Shown: one piece after another, positions 46,650 to 54,824 of the stretch | How positions within the stretch are numbered: the stretch's first letter is position 1 | Layout: the number at the start of each line of letters is the position of its first letter | Assembly: GCF_000316115.1 (NCBI RefSeq) | Contig: NZ_JH993795.1 | Span: forward strand, 67,555-131,554 | Origin: Leptolyngbya sp. PCC 7375 | Lineage (GTDB): Bacteria; Cyanobacteriota; Cyanobacteriia; Phormidesmidales; Phormidesmidaceae | Direction: 5' to 3' | Length of the DNA stretch: 64,000 bases | Position numbers and translations under genes: made by a program | The notes under the pieces: generated by a model | Seen by the model: the letters and a program-made list of their open reading frames with translations, nothing else | What the model was told of the DNA's origin: nothing | Database searches by the model: none

Positions 46650-47156
46650 ATGAATAGAAAACGATGGGTGTTTGGGCTCCTGGGCGCAGGTGCGTTAGGA
46701 GCGGTGTTGTTGGTTTCTACACTGGGGCGTTCTGGCGAAAAGATTGTGCCCGTGGCGGCCCAACAGTTGCCGGTGACGGCGAAAGCGGTGATTGGGGGTG
46801 AAACGATAGAACTGGAAGTGGCTGCAACGGCTGAGGAACAGACGATTGGGTTGATGTTCCGAGACTCACTGCCTGCGAATCGTGGCATGTTGTTTGAGTT
46901 GCCGCGACCGAAGGCTCAGGTGCTTTGGACAAAGCATGTGAAGTTTCCGATTGATGCGGTATTTCTGTTGGATGGCAAGGTGGAGATGGTGCTGGCTGAG
47001 TTGCCGCCTTGTTCGGGAGAGCCGTGTCCGGTGTATGGTGTGAGTAAGGCGGTGGACCAGGTGTTGGAGTTGCCGAGTGGTCGTGCGGCTGGTTTGGGAT
47101 TGGTGCCGGGGAAAGAAGTGCGGATTCAGCAGGTAGATTATGAGACTCAAGGCTGA
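46650..47156 (+). CDS. DUF192 family secreted or membrane-anchored protein
   Basis: 168 residues. Signal anchor at residues 6-25 (WVFGLLGAGALGAVLLVSTL). The body matches the DUF192 fold: ELEVAATAEEQTIGLMFRDS, NRGMLFELPRPKAQVLWTKH, FPIDAVFLLDG and ELPPCSGEPCPVYG, with the usual two cysteines. DUF192 proteins are small beta-barrel periplasmic proteins of unknown role. It follows the transfer genes but shares no overlap with them, so it is not clearly part of that operon. Confidence 0.88.
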   Translation: MNRKRWVFGLLGAGALGAVLLVSTLGRSGEKIVPVAAQQLPVTAKAVIGGETIELEVAATAEEQTIGLMFRDSLPANRGMLFELPRPKAQVLWTKHVKFPIDAVFLLDGKVEMVLAELPPCSGEPCPVYGVSKAVDQVLELPSGRAAGLGLVPGKEVRIQQVDYETQG

Positions 47157-47285
47157 AGGTGTGAGTTGCGTTGGCGAAGCCGCTCCACTGGAGCATCGCA
47201 TGTTTTGAGAATTGCGATCGCATCCTCCAGGTTTCCTATGACAACTTGATAAAACCCTGTGCCGTAGCTGAATGTCAGCAGTAAA

Positions 47286-48089
47286 ATGCTGGCTATGGCG
47301 TATCTTCTCTCGGCAACTAAGCTCAAGTCCTATGCCCAGTGTCCCAGGGCGTATTACTTTCGTTATGAGTACGGTTTGAAAAAATCGTCAGTGTTTGGTG
47401 CGGCGGTTTTGGGTAGGGCGTTGCATGGTGCTCTGGCGCAGCTGTATCAGGATTGGCATTATCAGGATCCGCTACCGTCTGAGGAATGGTTACGTTATTG
47501 CTGGGAGGATCAGATTGGTGCGTTGACTGCGGCCCAGGTGGAAGAGGGATGGCAGATTTTGTGGCGGTATTTTGAGGCTGAGATTGTGCCGTTGGGAGTG
47601 ATGCAGCGTCCGTTGGCAACGGAGGGTAGAATTCAGGGTTTGACCCAAGTGAATGGCCTGGAGTTTAAGCTGACGGGTCGTTATGACCGATTGGATAGTT
47701 TAGAAGATGGTCTGGAGCTGATTGATTATAAATCGGCGAAGAATCCGACGATACCTGTGACTGAAACGGTGGACTTGCAGCTGGGATTATATAGTTTGGC
47801 CTTGGAGCAGCGTTATGGAAAATTGCTGCGACGGATGAGTTTGCTGTTCCTGCGGACGGGGGAGCGGGTGACCTATGAGGTGACCTATGAGCATCGGCGG
47901 CAGGTGGAGACGGTGATTGGTGAGCTAGCGTTGAGGTTGCGGGAAGAGGAAGCATGGCAGCCGAGCTGTGGGGAGCAATGTGGGCAGTGTGCCTATGCGA
48001 AGTATTGTTCGGCAGTAGAGGCTGAGCCGGAGCCATTGCCGGAGATACGTCAGAAGACGCGGAAGTTGCAGCTATGTTTTAGTTTTTAG
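47286..48089 (+). CDS. PD-(D/E)XK nuclease with Fe-S cysteines (RecB/Cas4-like)
   Basis: 267 residues (start 47286, or the ATG at 47295). The nuclease core is GRYDRLD (D134), ELIDYKSAK (D147, K149) and the following VDLQLGLYSLALEQR helix, which is the QxxxY motif of RecB-type nucleases. One cysteine (YAQCPRAYYFRYE, about residue 18) and the C-terminal CGEQCGQCAYAKYC cluster match the four-cysteine iron-sulphur ligands of Cas4, AddB and related enzymes. Such enzymes process DNA ends. There is no cas gene nearby, so a standalone plasmid exonuclease is more likely than a CRISPR component. Confidence 0.88.
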   Translation: MLAMAYLLSATKLKSYAQCPRAYYFRYEYGLKKSSVFGAAVLGRALHGALAQLYQDWHYQDPLPSEEWLRYCWEDQIGALTAAQVEEGWQILWRYFEAEIVPLGVMQRPLATEGRIQGLTQVNGLEFKLTGRYDRLDSLEDGLELIDYKSAKNPTIPVTETVDLQLGLYSLALEQRYGKLLRRMSLLFLRTGERVTYEVTYEHRRQVETVIGELALRLREEEAWQPSCGEQCGQCAYAKYCSAVEAEPEPLPEIRQKTRKLQLCFSF

Positions 48090-48497
48090 AGTATTGGCGG
48101 GATTGGATTGCGATCGTAACTGTACGGTAGCCAAAGGTGCGATCGCAATCCAATACAGATCAAAGGCGACTATTCAAAAAAATTAGCAGAAGTCGTCAAA
48201 TCAACCGTGGCTAACTGACTAACTTTTAATGGTCGCTAGCGACTGAGCTACAAGATGAAACACTCGCCCATTCTCAAACGTTATGGTCATGCATAGTAGC
48301 CTAGATGCTTGGGAATATAAGCAAAAGCATAGTATAAGTTCTGTAAATAAGGTTGTGATCACCGAATTCCTCTGGATAAAATCCAGGGAAATCGTATTGG
48401 TCCCATCACACCTGGCTTTCGAGTTAAAAGCCATTTAACTTAAAAATTAACTTTTTGGTTGTAAGCCTATAAGTTTATTAATGTGGAGCCAAAAGCA
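48090..48497. other. Border region of the AT-rich island
   Basis: No gene is supported; a 71-codon minus frame at 48219-48434 looks like chance. Base composition changes from GC-richer to AT-rich within it, and a HIP1 octamer (48139) marks the host-like side. The promoter of the island genes should lie here. Confidence 0.5.
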
Positions 48498-48872
48498 ATG
48501 GCAACTCATCGTTCCAGAAATATTTACACCGGCGGTGGCGATTATTATGAAATAAAGAACAAGGGGACTTATGTTCATGGTGACTACTATACTTCTCCTG
48601 AAGTGAGGCAGAATTTAGTTGATACAGCTACAGAGATCCAGCAGCTTTTAAAGCATCTAGAAAAAACTTACAGCGCTGATACAAGCATTGGCAAAATGCA
48701 ACTTGCTACCGAAGCTGTTAGCCATATTGAGGCAAACCTAGATTGGAAAGAACGAGTTGTGAGTGCGCTACAGGCAGGTGGTGTTGGAGCTCTGGCTTCA
48801 TTGTTGAATCATCCTGCAGCCAGCTTTTTACTTGAGGCTGTGAAAGATTGGCAAACTAATAAGCCCGAGTAA
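48498..48872 (+). CDS. Small GGDYYE-motif protein of the CHAT island
   Basis: 124 residues from ATG 48498; GGAG nine bases upstream decides against the in-frame GTG at 48483. The N-terminus reads NIYTGGGDYYEIKNKGTYVH then GDYY, a short beta-type repeat. Helices follow (QNLVDTATEIQQLLKHLEKT, LATEAVSHIEANLDWKERVV) and a hydrophobic C-terminus (GVGALASLLNHPAASFLLEA). I recall many cyanobacterial proteins of this layout with no known function, often near CHAT or STAND proteins. The beta-repeat is shared with the next gene, so the two proteins may assemble through it. Cytosolic by sequence. Confidence 0.75.
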   Translation: MATHRSRNIYTGGGDYYEIKNKGTYVHGDYYTSPEVRQNLVDTATEIQQLLKHLEKTYSADTSIGKMQLATEAVSHIEANLDWKERVVSALQAGGVGALASLLNHPAASFLLEAVKDWQTNKPE

Positions 48873-48878
48873 TGAATT

Positions 48879-49526
48879 ATGTTTCCAAAACACTATGACA
48901 TAACAACCGAGGGGGGCGATTATTATGAGATTTGTAATAGAGGAATTTATGTTGAGGGGGACGTTTATTTAACTCCAACAAATATCCAATTGTTATGGGA
49001 TACATTAGTTGAAAAGGCTACTCCAGCAAATAAGATAATAACCTTTGAGGAACTGGATCCAAATAATGGATTGCCTATTCTTCCTAATTCAGATCCTGAT
49101 TGGACTCAATTTAAGAATAAGGAGTTGCCTAATATAATTATCAAAAAAGGTACTCCTTACCAGCTCAGTCTTAATTTGCAAGCGGGTTATTTACTTCTTC
49201 TTAGTAGAGGTACTAGTGGCAAAATATATAGCTTTTACCCATCTTTAGTATATGGAACTCAACAACGAGTTTCCAGCAGAATGTATATCCCTCAAGATAA
49301 TTCTTTAGCCACTCAAAATGGAGTTTATCTTACCTATATGGATGAAGGGAAAGAAGAGCTTTTAGCTATTTTAACAAAACAGTCACTAAACTTATCTTGG
49401 TTTTCTCCTAAGCTCTCAGAGGTGATACATCAATTAACAAGGAAATCTTTCATTGAGTTATTCAAGAACTTGGAAGAAAGTCTTATTCTTCCTGAAATTT
49501 TCCATTTAACTTTCGATGTGTACTAA
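48879..49526 (+). CDS. GGDYYE-motif protein with DUF4384-like domain
   Basis: 215 residues starting six bases after the previous stop. It opens with the same motif (TTEGGDYYEICNRGIYVEGD then VYLTP). Residues ~85-180 match the DUF4384 outline: YQLSLNLQAGYLLLLSRGTS, KIYSFYPSLVYGTQQRVSSR, MYIPQDNS and EGKEELLAILTKQSL. DUF4384 domains are beta-rich and often linked to caspase, CHAT or kinase proteins. The last ~30 residues are a helix and tail. With the upstream gene it forms a pair sharing an N-terminal module, one with a helical and one with a DUF4384 output or sensor part. Confidence 0.7.
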   Translation: MFPKHYDITTEGGDYYEICNRGIYVEGDVYLTPTNIQLLWDTLVEKATPANKIITFEELDPNNGLPILPNSDPDWTQFKNKELPNIIIKKGTPYQLSLNLQAGYLLLLSRGTSGKIYSFYPSLVYGTQQRVSSRMYIPQDNSLATQNGVYLTYMDEGKEELLAILTKQSLNLSWFSPKLSEVIHQLTRKSFIELFKNLEESLILPEIFHLTFDVY

Positions 49527-49847
49527 AATTTTGGTGGCATAAAGTAATTGTCTGTTGGAATTATCGAATTAGATGTTTCTATTGGGATATTTTATTCTCG
49601 GTCAAAAATTAGCGTAATAAGTGTGATAACCAAAATGTTATAAGGAAAATTTAGCATGGTTGAGCTGATGTTGGATGTTAACTGATAGGAGGGAGAGTGA
49701 ATGTTGTGAAGTTCTTTGTTCTAAATTTAGAGATAACGTAAGCCGTTCAGTATTTTATTTTCTACATCTTCTGCGGTCAGAAATTTTAACGACAGATTCT
49801 CTTAATTGAGATACTGAAAATTGTTTTAAGGTTAAGCAGTTATAGAA
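49527..49847. other. AT-rich spacer in the CHAT island
   Basis: About 320 bases with no supported gene or strong repeat. A promoter for the two downstream genes may lie here. Confidence 0.5.
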
Positions 49848-50441
49848 GTGCAATCAAGAAGAAATCGCTCTCTAATTTCATTAATTTCTTACATGCTATC
49901 TAAGCTATTTGGGAAATGGTCTCGCATCAAGGACGAACAACGTAGGGATTTATCTAACTACAGGAAACTAAAACAATTAACTACTCTTCTTTTAAAGAGA
50001 TTAGTCCCTTATAGTTTATTCCTTTTTTTTATAGGACTTGTGACATACGTCTATATACAGATTTCTCCTGATATTGTTGGGGCAATATTTGGGATTTTTT
50101 TGTTTTCAATTGTTTTTATCTTTTCAATCATAAGAGATATTCTGACATATCTTACAACCATATATGTAACAAAAAATAATACGGTGCTTCTAAAGAGACT
50201 TGGTAAAATTCGTGAAATTGACCTAAACAACTTTTATAGAGGGTTTTGTCTAACAAGTAGAGGATATAGACACAAAATACAAGTTTACTATGAATTTATA
50301 TTGTTAGAGTCTGATCAAGAATGGATTATAATTGACCCTTCTTTTTTATCTGTCAGTGACAAAGAATACTTGCTTTATGCAATTGATCAGAAAGTTGATG
50401 ACTTTAGAATCGAAAAAATCCCGAACCCCCGAGATTTATAG
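49848..50441 (+). CDS. Membrane protein of the CHAT island with a cytosolic beta domain
   Basis: 197 residues (GTG 49848; ATG 49893 possible). Two adjacent transmembrane helices at about 52-100 (LVPYSLFLFFIGLVTYVYIQ and IVGAIFGIFLFSIVFIFSII) with a basic N-terminus. The C-terminal ~95 residues are soluble and beta-rich (YVTKNNTVLLKRLGKIREID, YYEFILLESDQEWIIIDPSF), similar in outline to bacterial PH-like domains that follow two membrane helices, though I would not assign it firmly. Encoded 60 bases before the CHAT protein, which is also membrane-embedded, so the two may form one complex. Confidence 0.6.
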   Translation: MQSRRNRSLISLISYMLSKLFGKWSRIKDEQRRDLSNYRKLKQLTTLLLKRLVPYSLFLFFIGLVTYVYIQISPDIVGAIFGIFLFSIVFIFSIIRDILTYLTTIYVTKNNTVLLKRLGKIREIDLNNFYRGFCLTSRGYRHKIQVYYEFILLESDQEWIIIDPSFLSVSDKEYLLYAIDQKVDDFRIEKIPNPRDL

Positions 50442-50501
50442 GTGATATCCCTTCAGGTTGGTCCAACTTAAAAAAACAATAATCTTTTTCGGAGGCAAGC
50501 T

Positions 50502-52940
50502 ATGGTTTCGCAAGATCTAATTGAAGCCTACAAATCTCAAAATTTTAATCGAGCAATTGATTTAGCCCGAAAAGAATATGATTTGAAGAAGAAGAATGGC
50601 AAAGTAGATTATCCACGATATTCAGAAAGTGCATATCGATTGATAGTATTGCTTCTTGAAGCTAAATGTCAAAAAGAGGCCTTTAGCATAATAGAAAAAT
50701 TGGTTTTGATTCATAATCAAAGATTAAATAAGGTATTTTCTATTAGTGTGGAACCTCAAAAAATAAATCATTTTCAATCGATTATTTTTGAGTTTTATAT
50801 TGTTCTATCTTTAATATTTAGATATCTGTCCAATTCTCCTGAAGTTATTAAGTTTGCATTTGAATTAGCTATAAAGCGTAAGGCTATTGGAATTGAAGTG
50901 GCTCTTATGCAAAGATCAATGATTTTTTCTGAAAAAAATATTCATTTAGTGAAAAAAATAAAACGGATTCAAGATATTTCAGAAAAAATTGCTGAATTTC
51001 ATCTCGGTATTCTTCATTCATTCAAGCCAGACTTTCATCAAGGATATTTAGCTTCTCTTTATGCAGAAAAAGACAGGCATGAACAATATATTAATAATCA
51101 TATTCCCGAATTTAGTCTTCTAAGTGAATTAAATAAGAGTAGTTGTAAATCAATATCCTTCGCTATGCCTAAAGATGCAATTTTAGTGGAATTTATTCGT
51201 TATAAGGATATTAATACTCAAGCTTTGATAGAGGGAGAAATAAGGTGGGATAAAGAGCTTTATTCTGTTTTTACTTTGCCTGCATCAGAAACAGAAAAGC
51301 TAGAAGTAATTCATTTAGGAGAAGCAAGACCAATTGATAGGCTAGTTTCAAGTTTTCGTCAATCAGTTTCTGAACAAGAACACTTGGCTCGTGATCCTCG
51401 ATTTCCAAGTAAATCGAAAAAAAAACAACTATCTCCTAATTTAAACTTGGAAAATTTGCGAAAAAAAATATTTGATCCACTTACAGGGCATAACCTTAAA
51501 TCTCCTTTGCAATATAATCAAAAGATCTTTATTGCTCCTGATGGAGAACTCTCTTGCTTGTCATTTGGAATTTTGCCAACTAAGAAAGGCGGTTATTTAA
51601 TGCAAGATTATAATCTTAACTATTTAAGTGTTGGGCGTGATCTAATACGTTTCAAAAGTAAAAAGAAAACCAGGATTAAAAAACCTTTAGTAATTTCTAA
51701 TCCAGATTTTGATTATGCTAAAACTCCAACACGTATGGAACTAGAAGTTCCACCACCGTTAAATAATACACTAAGTTTTCATCTCATACTATTATGGGCA
51801 GTTATTTTTTGTAGATTACTAGCTTTAAATATATGGCTAGCTATTTTATCTTTTGGATTTGGGCTAGTATTAATTAACCTATGTATAATCGTCTCAAAGA
51901 GTTATTATCCAAAATGTTGGCAGCAGCTTGAAGAAAGGATTCAAAAATACGCTGACTTCTTCTTTTATCCAATTGATCCTATCATTTGGTTTGTCTTAAG
52001 TATTTGTATATGGCTATCTCTTAATATCTTCCTGGTTTTTTTTGTTTTCATGCTTGGAGGATTGATGTTGATGATTTCGTATCCTTCAGATATGAAAGAG
52101 TTTGAGCAAAAGATAAGGAATTATCAGGTGTTACCCAAACCTGCCCTTGAAACAATAAAGAGGAAAATTTTTTTCCATCCTCTTCCTTGTAGTCAAAAAT
52201 CAGGAAAAACAATTGCATCTCTTTTGGAAGTCGAGCTACATGAAGATACTAAGGCTTTGAAAACTTTATTAAGTCGATGCCAATCTCCTTATATTATACA
52301 TATTGGTAGCCATGGATTTTTTCTTGAAGATCTTGAAGGTGATGATAACTTATACTATCAAGCTGCGAGAAAGAATCCTCTAATGTGTTCTGGTGTGGTT
52401 TTTGCTGGGGCTAATCCTGTACTTAACGGTAGTGTTGTTCCCTCAAAGACGGGAAGCGTTTTTCTGACTGCTCAGGATGTTGCCAATTTAGATTTAGCTG
52501 ATACCGAGTTAGTTGTAACAGCTGCCTGCCAGACTGCCTTAGGAGATATTTTAGTTGGTGAAGGTGTCCTAGGATTGCGTAGGGCTTTTATAATTGCAGG
52601 AGCAAAAACTTTAGTGATGGCCCTGTGGAGTGTCCCGGATTTGACAACTGCAATCCTGATGGAGCAATTTTATCAGAATTTAATTCAAGAAAAGATGGGG
52701 AGATCAGAAGCACTTAAAAAGGCACAGGAGTATATACGAGATTTAACAGTTAAACAAATGCGGGAAGATTGGCTCCAAGAAAATACAATAATATGGGCAA
52801 CTCTCCGTAGCAAACCTCTTGGAGAACATTTAAAGGCATTGAATCACAAAGAAGATTCTTTTCGCCCTTATAAGGAATTTAAGTATTGGGGAGCATTTAT
52901 TTGTCAAGGTGATTCAGGCCCTTTAAATTTGAAAAACTGA
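50502..52940 (+). CDS. CHAT-domain cysteine protease with transmembrane helices inserted in the protease domain
   Basis: 812 residues; GGAGG six bases before ATG 50502. Residues ~1-220 are helical, TPR-like (YKSQNFNRAIDLARKEYD). The CHAT domain starts near 330 (KIFIAPDGELSCLSFGILPT, LSVGRDLIRFKS, PLVISNPDFDY). Between residues ~424 and ~530 come about four hydrophobic helices in two pairs (LILLWAVIFCRLLALNIWLA ... LVLINLCIIV and IIWFVLSICIWLSLNIFLVF ... MLMISY). The CHAT domain then resumes with FFHPLPCSQKSG, IIHIGSHGFF (catalytic His about 604), TAQDVANLDLADTELVVTAA, CQTALGD (catalytic Cys about 676) and GAKTLVMALWSVPD. CHAT proteases are caspase relatives used in immunity. Both catalytic residues are present. 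The membrane insertion is unusual and would hold the protease at a membrane. Confidence 0.88.
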   Translation: MVSQDLIEAYKSQNFNRAIDLARKEYDLKKKNGKVDYPRYSESAYRLIVLLLEAKCQKEAFSIIEKLVLIHNQRLNKVFSISVEPQKINHFQSIIFEFYIVLSLIFRYLSNSPEVIKFAFELAIKRKAIGIEVALMQRSMIFSEKNIHLVKKIKRIQDISEKIAEFHLGILHSFKPDFHQGYLASLYAEKDRHEQYINNHIPEFSLLSELNKSSCKSISFAMPKDAILVEFIRYKDINTQALIEGEIRWDKELYSVFTLPASETEKLEVIHLGEARPIDRLVSSFRQSVSEQEHLARDPRFPSKSKKKQLSPNLNLENLRKKIFDPLTGHNLKSPLQYNQKIFIAPDGELSCLSFGILPTKKGGYLMQDYNLNYLSVGRDLIRFKSKKKTRIKKPLVISNPDFDYAKTPTRMELEVPPPLNNTLSFHLILLWAVIFCRLLALNIWLAILSFGFGLVLINLCIIVSKSYYPKCWQQLEERIQKYADFFFYPIDPIIWFVLSICIWLSLNIFLVFFVFMLGGLMLMISYPSDMKEFEQKIRNYQVLPKPALETIKRKIFFHPLPCSQKSGKTIASLLEVELHEDTKALKTLLSRCQSPYIIHIGSHGFFLEDLEGDDNLYYQAARKNPLMCSGVVFAGANPVLNGSVVPSKTGSVFLTAQDVANLDLADTELVVTAACQTALGDILVGEGVLGLRRAFIIAGAKTLVMALWSVPDLTTAILMEQFYQNLIQEKMGRSEALKKAQEYIRDLTVKQMREDWLQENTIIWATLRSKPLGEHLKALNHKEDSFRPYKEFKYWGAFICQGDSGPLNLKN

Positions 52941-53050
52941 AACGTTTTAGCATTTTAGGAGTGAGATCGCACCTCCACTACACCCCATACAAACCCTCAA
53001 CATCCCTAAATTCATAGCCTCTTCGTATCAAACCCTTGGCATAAAGCTAA

Positions 53051-53063
53051 TGTATCTGATACA
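53051..53063. promoter_or_regulatory. 13-bp palindrome upstream of umuD'C, candidate repressor site
   Basis: TGTATC-T-GATACA is a perfect palindrome around one base, 28 bp before the umuD' start. UmuDC operons are normally repressed by LexA, but this sequence does not match the usual cyanobacterial LexA box as I know it; another repressor may act here. Confidence 0.55.
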
Positions 53064-53090
53064 AATGAACTATCGTCATCCATAGTTCCC

Positions 53091-53384
53091 ATGGGATTCC
53101 CTATCCCAGGCGATGCCATCGAGCAGCGCCTTGACCTAAACCAGTACCTAATCAAACGCTCAGCCGCCACATTTCTAATGCGAGTGAACAGTGCCATGGC
53201 CACCCATGACGACGTCCAATCCGGCGATTTACTCATCGTCGATCGCTCCCTCACCGGTCAACCCGGCACCCTGGTCGTCGCTGTACAAGACGGCGAACTG
53301 ATGGTCACCCGTTTAGGCACAGACGACTCTCGCCCCATAGACCTCTGGGGAGTTGTCACATCCCTAATCCGTCAGTTCTCATGA
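53091..53384 (+). CDS. umuD: Pre-cleaved UmuD'-like protein with lost protease dyad
   Basis: 97 residues homologous to the C-terminal S24 domain of Umu[21 protein letters not shown], then [12 protein letters not shown] and [20 protein letters not shown]. UmuD is normally cut between Ala and Gly of an AGF motif; this protein starts MGF, exactly at that point. The catalytic Ser position (GDSM in active enzymes) aligns to a Met, and the catalytic Lys position (GKxVIA) is Thr (GTLVVA). Upstream in the same frame remains SSSIVPM, resembling the SSxVPA of complete UmuD, but there is no start codon. So the gene makes ready UmuD', the form that activates UmuC as DNA polymerase V. It ends ten bases before umuC. 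Confidence 0.85.
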   Translation: MGFPIPGDAIEQRLDLNQYLIKRSAATFLMRVNSAMATHDDVQSGDLLIVDRSLTGQPGTLVVAVQDGELMVTRLGTDDSRPIDLWGVVTSLIRQFS

Positions 53385-53394
53385 GGGCAACAAA

Positions 53395-54657
53395 ATGTTG
53401 GCCCTCGTAGATTGCAACAGTTTTTTCGTTTCCTGTGAAAGAGTCTTTCGACCAGACCTGGAAGGTAAGCCAGTAGCTGTATTGTCCAACAACGATGGCT
53501 GTGTCGTCGCCCGCTCTGCCGAAGCCAAAAAGCTCGTTCCCATGCAAGCAACATTGTACTCCATTCGTCACCTAGTACAACAAAAACGCCTCCATGTTTT
53601 CTCTTCTAACCCGGTCCTCTACAAAGACATGTCTCGCCGGGTCATCGAAACCTTACAACAGTTTAGTCCCGAGGTCGAACAATACTCCATTGACGAAGCC
53701 TTTCTTGGCCTGGGCGGCTTTACCCACCTGGATTTAACCGACTATGGTCACACCATTCGCCACACCGTAAAGCAGTGGACCAATATCCCAGTATCCGTCG
53801 GCATCGCCCCCACCAAAACCCTGGCCAAGATAGCGGCCCATGTAGCAAAGCGATCGCAACCCACAAACGGCGTCCTTAACCTCGAAAACATATACGATCT
53901 GGACGGATTGCTGGCAACTATCGATGTGGGAGAAGTCTGGGGCATTGGCCGACGCAACAAAGCCAAGCTTCTCCAGGCAGGCATTAAAACCGCACTCCAG
54001 CTAAAGCAAGCACGAGATAGCTGGATCAAAAAACGATTTGGCATTTTTGGCCTGCGCACAGTGCTAGAACTGCGGGGCACCCCCTGCTTTGCCATGGAAC
54101 CCGTGGCCCCTCCTAAGAAAATGCGTATTGTGTCGCGGTCCTTTGGCCACCTGGTCACTGAACTTTCTGATTTGAAAGAAGCGATCGCAACTTACACCAC
54201 CCGCTGTGCCGAAAAACTTCGCCAGGATAATCTGCTGGCCGGTTGCTTTACCGTCATCATGCGCACCAGCTATTACCAAAAAGAGAACCAATATTCAGCA
54301 GCACGGACAGTACATCTGGACCCACCCACCCATGACACTGGTCGATTAATTCAAGTTGCCATGCAGCTGGCGGAAATGGCCTATGAACCCGGCTATGACT
54401 ATCTCAAAGCAAAAGTGATTGCCACAGAATTAGTGCAGGCCGATGAAGTCCAAGGTAGCCTGCTAGGTGGGCCAGTCCATGATGAAAAGCGAGCCCGACT
54501 AATGGCAACGCTGGACCAGATTAACAGCAAGCTATCAACTGATGCGGTGAAGTATGGCGCGATGGGCCTGGCCCCCACCTGGGGTATGCGGTCTGAGTAT
54601 TTCTCCCAGCGCTACACCACCCATTGGGATGAGCTACCCTTCGTGACCATTGGGTGA
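53395..54657 (+). CDS. umuC: UmuC, catalytic subunit of translesion DNA polymerase V
   Basis: 420 residues, the usual UmuC size. Family Y motifs: [16 protein letters not shown] (metal-binding Asp at residue 5), [15 protein letters not shown] and [12 protein letters not shown] (Asp and Glu of motif III at about 102-103), then the helix-hairpin-helix [21 protein letters not shown]-terminal little-finger blocks such as [20 protein letters not shown] follow. It inserts bases opposite DNA damage when bound to UmuD'. It forms an operon with the preceding UmuD'. Plasmid-borne UmuDC homologues are common and may raise mutation during transfer. Confidence 0.95.
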   Translation: MLALVDCNSFFVSCERVFRPDLEGKPVAVLSNNDGCVVARSAEAKKLVPMQATLYSIRHLVQQKRLHVFSSNPVLYKDMSRRVIETLQQFSPEVEQYSIDEAFLGLGGFTHLDLTDYGHTIRHTVKQWTNIPVSVGIAPTKTLAKIAAHVAKRSQPTNGVLNLENIYDLDGLLATIDVGEVWGIGRRNKAKLLQAGIKTALQLKQARDSWIKKRFGIFGLRTVLELRGTPCFAMEPVAPPKKMRIVSRSFGHLVTELSDLKEAIATYTTRCAEKLRQDNLLAGCFTVIMRTSYYQKENQYSAARTVHLDPPTHDTGRLIQVAMQLAEMAYEPGYDYLKAKVIATELVQADEVQGSLLGGPVHDEKRARLMATLDQINSKLSTDAVKYGAMGLAPTWGMRSEYFSQRYTTHWDELPFVTIG

Positions 54658-54677
54658 TTCTCTCCATTCCCATAAAA

Positions 54678-54704
54678 AAGCCCCTACCCTGTCGGCAGAG
54701 GCTT
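54678..54704 (-). terminator. Hairpin with T-run on the minus strand after umuC
   Basis: AAGCCCCT and AGAGGCTT pair (one mismatch) around a 11-nt loop and on the minus strand are followed directly by a run of T. It reads as a rho-independent terminator for the minus strand, preventing transcripts from the secreted repeat-protein gene entering umuC. On the plus strand it has no T-run but may still act on umuC. Confidence 0.65.
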
Positions 54705-54736
54705 GGAGTGTGTGTAGGAGAGTCTGATGAGAAAAA

Positions 54737-54792
54737 GGGTGCCCTAAAAATAATGAAGCTTCACAGATTAACGGAGTCTGCACCGGGCACCC
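54737..54792 (-). terminator. Second hairpin after the repeat-protein gene
   Basis: GGGTGCCC (54737-54744) and GGGCACCC (54785-54792) form a perfect 8-bp stem with a 40-nt loop, followed on the minus strand by TTTTTC. Positioned about 30 bases after the minus-strand gene stop, it fits a terminator for that gene; the loop is longer than usual. Confidence 0.5.
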
Positions 54793-54824
54793 AAGCTTGG
54801 GTACCGCAACAGCTCAGTAATCTG

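Noticed and set aside
46717..47223. Long minus-strand frame opposite the DUF192 gene
   Set aside because: The plus-strand DUF192 protein is unmistakable; the opposite frame is low-complexity P/S/T/H, a mirror of the codon bias.
47286..48089. Cas4 as part of a CRISPR system
   Set aside because: Fe-S nuclease features are present but there is no array or other cas gene; a standalone nuclease is more likely.
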